Of a DNA stretch of 64,000 bases, positions 60,680 through 64,000 are shown piece by piece. The stretch lies in contig NZ_LMDB01000022.1 of assembly GCF_001425005.1 (NCBI RefSeq), forward strand, positions 63,264 through 127,263, read 5' to 3'. Source of the stretch: Duganella sp. Root336D2 (GTDB lineage: Bacteria > Pseudomonadota > Gammaproteobacteria > Burkholderiales > Burkholderiaceae_D). The stretch's first letter is position 1. Every line of letters begins with the position of its first letter. The notes under the pieces are model-generated. The model saw nothing but the letters and a program-made list of their open reading frames with translations. It was not told the DNA's origin and searched no databases. Both the position numbers and the translations under genes were made by a program.

Positions 60680-61401
60680 ATGGCCTGGAAGCGGCCGCTA
60701 TCCTTCAGGTATTTCAGGCCGGCGTTGAAGTCGTCGCGGATGCCGCTGTCGCGGAACACGGGACGGTAATCCATCGGGTTCAGCCTGGCGAAGGCATGCT
60801 CGGTCACCGGCTTGGGCTTGAAGGATTTGTTCAGTTTGAGTTGCAGGGTGAAGTACCTGAAGATGTTGCGGTCGCTGAGCACCACGTCATAGCGGCCACG
60901 GTCCAGGGTCAGTACCTGCAGCGCCTGGTCGTTCTGCTCATAGTAGTGGCCGGCCTTGCGGACGGCGTCCAGCCAGTCCGGGTAGCGCCTGGCGGCACCG
61001 GCGAAGGAAATCACGGTCAGCCCCTGCAAGTCTTCCGGACGGCTGATCGCCAGGTGGCGTTCCTTGAGCGTGATGAAAACATTGTCGTAGAGAACGGCCG
61101 GGTTGCCGTAGAAGGCGCCCCAGGCTGTCATGTCTTCGCCCAGGTCGGTCATGGCGGCATCCACCTCGCCGGCCTTGAATGCGATGGGAATCCGCGCGAA
61201 GGAGTAATAGCGCGGCTTGAGCACGTGGCCGCGCAACGCCAGCGCTTCGCGCATCACGTCGAGTTCGATGCCGGAATCGGTTTCGGGGAAGCAGAACGGC
61301 GGGATCTTTTCGCCAAAAGCCATGCTCACTTCGGTGGCCAGGGCGGCCTGCATCCAAAGCGCCAGCGCGACGGCAGGTCCAATGTGCATGGTCCGGGGCA
61401 T
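60652..61401 (-). CDS. Family 3 periplasmic solute-binding protein
   Basis: A 249-aa exported protein. The signal peptide ends near ALAT (about 22) and the two-lobe fold shows IPPFCFPETDSGIELDVMRE, IAFKAGEVDAAMTDLGED and LTLDRGRYDVVLSDRNIF. No ABC permease or ATPase gene is nearby, so it is an orphan binding protein, perhaps a sensor partner. It resembles amino-acid-binding proteins, but the ligand is unknown. Confidence 0.85.
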   Translation of the reverse strand: MPRTMHIGPAVALALWMQAALATEVSMAFGEKIPPFCFPETDSGIELDVMREALALRGHVLKPRYYSFARIPIAFKAGEVDAAMTDLGEDMTAWGAFYGNPAVLYDNVFITLKERHLAISRPEDLQGLTVISFAGAARRYPDWLDAVRKAGHYYEQNDQALQVLTLDRGRYDVVLSDRNIFRYFTLQLKLNKSFKPKPVTEHAFARLNPMDYRPVFRDSGIRDDFNAGLKYLKDSGRFQAIYSKYLAGE

Positions 61402-61477
61402 GGTCTACCTCAGAACGGCGGCGATGCACGTGCATGTCTGCACGCGCATGCCGCGCCAACTGCTCTGCAATCCGGCG

Positions 61478-61858
61478 CTAGCGGCGCGCGACCAGCAGGC
61501 CGACAATCACGCCGATGGCGGCGCCGGTAGCCACCGCCTTCCACGGGTTGTCGTGCACATAGTGGTCGGTAGCCTGGGCCGCCATCTTGCCGCGCGCGAT
61601 CATGCTGTCTTCCAGCTTCAGCAAGTCGCGCTTGGCGGTACGCAGCGTGTCCTCAAACTTGGCCTTGACCATGCCAAGGTCTTCGGAATTGGCCGAGGCT
61701 GCATTGCGCAGCCAGGTTTCCGCATCCTGCACCGCCTGTTTCAGGTCGCCCATCAGCCTTTCACGGGCTTCCGTGCTTTCGTTGTGGCTATGGCTCTTGC
61801 CGTTGGCAACGCCGCCGCCGTTTGGTTTTGCCGTGGTACTTTGTGGTGTCTGGTCCAT
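61478..61858 (-). CDS. DUF883 (ElaB/YqjD-type) membrane-anchored protein
   Basis: A 126-aa protein with an unstructured N-terminus, a long amphipathic helix (about 30-95; MGDLKQAVQDAETWLRNAA) and a C-terminal glycine-zipper anchor WKAVATGAAIGVIVGLLVAR (about 105-124). ElaB/YqjD proteins sit on the inner membrane, bind ribosomes in stationary phase and are often stress induced. The function here is taken from the family. Confidence 0.88.
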   Translation of the reverse strand: MDQTPQSTTAKPNGGGVANGKSHSHNESTEARERLMGDLKQAVQDAETWLRNAASANSEDLGMVKAKFEDTLRTAKRDLLKLEDSMIARGKMAAQATDHYVHDNPWKAVATGAAIGVIVGLLVARR

Positions 61859-61906
61859 GATCGCCTCGTCTCAGTGAACAGCACTCGGATTAAATTCCAG
61901 TATAGG

Positions 61907-62782
61907 TCAGCGCAACGCATAGTCGAGCGCAATGCCTGCGAAGACAGCAGCGCCCAGGTAGTTATTGTGGCGGAAGGCGGCAAAGCAGGGCGCACGCTCG
62001 CGCCCGCGGATCAGGAAGTAGTGGTAAATCGCGCAGCCGGCTGCCACTGCCATGCCCAGCAGGAAGGGCAGGCCGAGGCCGAACTGCCGGCCGACCACCA
62101 GCAGGATGGCCAGGTGAACGCCATAGCAGAACATGATGGCGGCCACGTCGAAGCGGCCAAAGGTAATGGCGGAGGTCTTGATGCCGATTTTCAGGTCGTC
62201 GTCGCGGTCGACCATGGCGTATTCGGTATCGTAGGCCACGGCCCAGAACACATTGCCCAGCAGCAGCAGCCAGGCCACCGGCGGCACCGTGTTTTGCACG
62301 GCGGCGAAGGCCATCGGCATGCCGAAACCGAAGGCAATGCCGAGGTAGGCTTGCGGGATGGCGAAAAAGCGCTTGAAGTAAGGGTAGGTGGCGGCAATGA
62401 CCAGGGCCGCCACGCTCAATTGCTTGACCAGGGCATTCAGCGGCTGGATCAGCAGGAAGGCTGCCAGCGCCAGGCCGGCAGCGATCAGCAGCGCTTCCTT
62501 GCCGCTGACGCGGCCGCTGGTGATCGGGCGTTCGGCGGTGCGCTTGACGTGCTTGTCGAAATCCTGGTCGGCGTAATCGTTGACGGCGCAGCCGGCCGAG
62601 CGCATCAGGAAAGTCCCGAGCGAGAAGATCAGCAGCAGCTTCCAATCGGGTACGCCGGCGCAGGCCAGCCACAGCGCAGCCAGGGTTGGCCACAGCAGCA
62701 GCACGGTGCCAATCGGCTTGTCGAGCCGGACCAGGCGGAAATAGAGTTCGAGTTTGCTCAGGGGTGGGGTAGTCGCATGCAT
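61907..62782 (-). CDS. ubiA: 4-hydroxybenzoate octaprenyltransferase
   Basis: A 291-aa membrane enzyme that attaches the prenyl chain to 4-hydroxybenzoate in ubiquinone synthesis. The two Asp-rich metal sites are [15 protein letters not shown] (about 68-82) and [16 protein letters not shown] (about 189-204), with about eight membrane helices. Its N-terminal [19 protein letters not shown] is typical. It lies 9 bp downstream of oxyR on the same strand. Confidence 0.96.
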   Translation of the reverse strand: MHATTPPLSKLELYFRLVRLDKPIGTVLLLWPTLAALWLACAGVPDWKLLLIFSLGTFLMRSAGCAVNDYADQDFDKHVKRTAERPITSGRVSGKEALLIAAGLALAAFLLIQPLNALVKQLSVAALVIAATYPYFKRFFAIPQAYLGIAFGFGMPMAFAAVQNTVPPVAWLLLLGNVFWAVAYDTEYAMVDRDDDLKIGIKTSAITFGRFDVAAIMFCYGVHLAILLVVGRQFGLGLPFLLGMAVAAGCAIYHYFLIRGRERAPCFAAFRHNNYLGAAVFAGIALDYALR

Positions 62783-62791
62783 CCCGGCATT

Positions 62792-63730
62792 TTACTCTTC
62801 GTGCCCGTTCAGCATGTGGACGCCGGGCAGCTGGCAGTCGGCTACTGCGGCAACGATCGCATCGATGGCTGCCTTGCGCGTGAAACTCTTGCGCCAGACC
62901 ATGACCACGCGCCGGTTCGGCTCGGGGTTGTCGAAGTAGCGGAATGCCAGCATGCCGTCGCGCCCTTCCATGTCCGGCACCGAGGCGCGCGGCAGCACGG
63001 TCAGGCCGATGCCGCTGGCCACCATGTGGCGGATGGTCTCCAGCGAGGAGCCCTCGAAAGTGCGCTGCATGCCGTTGCCGGGCGAGGAAAAGCGCGCCAT
63101 TTCCGGGCACACTTCCAGCACCTGGTCGCGGAAGCAGTGGCCATTGCCCAGCAAAAGCATGGTTTCGCTCTTGAGGTGCTCGGCCGGAATCTCGCTGCGC
63201 GCGGCCCAGGGATGGTTTTTGGGCATCGCCACCACGAAAGGCTCGTCATACAGCGGCTGCACCGACATGCCGTGCTCCGGCAGCGGCAACGCCATGATGG
63301 CGGCATCGAGCTCGCCCTGGCGCAGCATTTCCAGCAGCTTGACAGTGAAATTCTCCTGCAGGATCAGCGGCATCTGCGGCGTGGTTTCAATCATCCGCTT
63401 GACCAAAGGCGGCAGCAGGTAGGGCCCGATGGTGTAAATCACGCCCAGCCGCAGCGGGCCGGCCAGCGGGTCCTTGTTCTGCTTTGCCAATTCCTTGATC
63501 GCTGCCGTCTGCTCCAGCACCCGTTCGGCCTGGGCCACGATCTGGGCGCCCAGCGGGGTAACGGAGATTTCCGCCCCGCCGCGCTCGAACAGGACGACGC
63601 CGAGTTCGTCTTCCAGTTTCTTGATTGCGACAGAAAGGGTAGGTTGAGCAACAAAACAGGCCTCGGCGGCATGGCCGAAGTGTTTCGCTCTGGCAACTGC
63701 TACGATATATTTGAGCTCGGTCAGTGTCAT
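62792..63730 (-). CDS. oxyR: Hydrogen peroxide-sensing LysR regulator OxyR
   Basis: A 312-aa LysR-type regulator. The helix-turn-helix contains HFGHAAEACFVAQPTLSVAI (about 16-35). The redox pair is GNGHCFRDQVLEVC, two Cys separated by eight residues (about 199 and 208), exactly as in OxyR. This identifies it more firmly than general LysR similarity. I use the ATG at 63730; a longer frame upstream has no support. It is divergent from a PilU-like gene across a 97-bp region. Confidence 0.92.
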   Translation of the reverse strand: MTLTELKYIVAVARAKHFGHAAEACFVAQPTLSVAIKKLEDELGVVLFERGGAEISVTPLGAQIVAQAERVLEQTAAIKELAKQNKDPLAGPLRLGVIYTIGPYLLPPLVKRMIETTPQMPLILQENFTVKLLEMLRQGELDAAIMALPLPEHGMSVQPLYDEPFVVAMPKNHPWAARSEIPAEHLKSETMLLLGNGHCFRDQVLEVCPEMARFSSPGNGMQRTFEGSSLETIRHMVASGIGLTVLPRASVPDMEGRDGMLAFRYFDNPEPNRRVVMVWRKSFTRKAAIDAIVAAVADCQLPGVHMLNGHEE

Positions 63731-63792
63731 GAACCCATTTGAACACAGTTGAATGCCTTGTTGCAATGCCATGAATGGGTGACGGCACTGGC

Positions 63793-63798
63793 TATAAT
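63793..63798 (+). promoter_or_regulatory. Consensus -10 box TATAAT before the right-edge ATPase gene
   Basis: TATAAT at 63793-63798 lies 29 bases before the ATG at 63828. No good -35 is present at the usual spacing; ACCCATT (63733-63739) and AATGGGT (63774-63780) form a wide inverted repeat in the same region and may hold a regulator site. Confidence 0.45.
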
Positions 63799-63827
63799 GA
63801 TCTGCAAAACCCCATAACGAGGCAAAT

Positions 63828-64000
63828 ATGTCATCCACACTCGGCCACGAAGAAGCCCAGTCGTATATTTATAAACTGCTGACGGCCATGCACCAGGTCG
63901 GCGGCTCCGACCTGTTCATTTCGGCGGATTTCCCGCCCAGTATCAAGTCGCAGGGCGCGATGCGCGCCCTGAGCCAGCAGCGGCTCACGCCGGACGTGAC
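63828..64000 (+). CDS. PilT/PilU-like secretion ATPase, N-terminal part (partial)
   Basis: The window ends inside this gene after 57 codons. The fragment, ending with GSDLFISADFPPSIKSQG and LTPD, matches the N-terminal domain of PilU (compare GSDLFITAGFPPAIKIDG in the pilU gene at 48703-49839). It is therefore a second PilU-like ATPase encoded far from the pilT-pilU pair. The Walker motifs would lie beyond the window. It has a TATAAT box upstream and is divergent from oxyR. Confidence 0.8.
   Translation, partial: MSSTLGHEEAQSYIYKLLTAMHQVGGSDLFISADFPPSIKSQGAMRALSQQRLTPDV

Noticed and set aside
2..64000. CRISPR arrays, insertion sequences, tRNA and rRNA genes
   Set aside because: No regularly spaced repeats with unique spacers, no transposase motifs, and no tRNA cloverleaf or rRNA segment was recognised on reading; a tool scan could still find a diverged tRNA.

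Overview
The window is chromosomal DNA from a high-GC betaproteobacterium. Gene content and order (thiG-thiD-thiE, thrB beside polA, xseB-ispA-dxs, pilT-pilU next to yggS-proC, glcDEF, many MHYT and hybrid signalling proteins, a BPSS1780-type membrane protein) point to Oxalobacteraceae in the Massilia/Duganella/Janthinobacterium group. That placement is inference from gene families; no rRNA is present.

Layout. 1-1835: end of a thiamine operon. 1853-3030: a REC-ANTAR regulator and a lone receiver. 3068-6455: formaldehyde detoxification (frmA), then an M56 (BlaR1-like) membrane metallopeptidase behind four TCTAGA-type repeats spaced exactly 14 bp. 6502-13195: a large MHYT-Cache-PAS-GGDEF-EAL protein, small genes, a transporter and an orphan 390-aa protein. 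13374-15680: uvrD. 15820-17150: AT-richer accessory DNA that reads as a decaying integron cassette array. It has four attC-like recombination sites and a left core site beside uvrD, no integrase, and several visibly broken cassette genes. 17661-18484: a small ORF and a dual-specificity phosphatase. 18531-24577: BPSS1780 protein, thrB, DUF2782, polA and a ZIP metal transporter that seems to start at a non-canonical ATC. 24632-28221: a translationally coupled module with a TagH C-terminal domain, PP2C phosphatase, Ser/Thr kinase and TssQ-like lipoprotein. This is a type VI secretion phospho-signalling set without structural genes nearby.

28225-35628: small genes, a sulfurtransferase, an EamA exporter coupled to a Rieske oxygenase, then the xseB-ispA-dxs isoprenoid operon closed by a clear terminator. 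35763-37560: an unusual four-gene run. It encodes a secreted 60-aa peptide with mirror-symmetric cysteine spacing (C-x3-C-x6-C-x9-C-x6-C-x3-C), two exported CPYC glutaredoxins and an exported M48 metallopeptidase. 37546-44190: SGNH hydrolase, divergent LysR regulator, cobalamin adenosyltransferase and glycolate oxidase glcDEF. 44193-54733: HD-GYP regulator coupled to an MHYT hybrid kinase, glutathione peroxidase, pilU, pilT, yggS, proC and a second hybrid kinase. 54779-61401: a three-gene operon (beta-helix lipoprotein, di-haem cytochrome c lipoprotein, TonB-dependent receptor) with a divergent GlxA-type AraC regulator and a solute-binding protein. 61478-64000: DUF883 protein, ubiA, oxyR and the start of a second PilU-like ATPase.

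The strongest candidates for something new are the cysteine-hairpin/glutaredoxin/M48 locus, the integrase-less attC array with its visibly decaying cassettes, the FHA-less T6SS-type kinase/phosphatase module, and the 14-bp operator-like array of the M56 gene. I saw no tRNA, rRNA, CRISPR array or insertion sequence.
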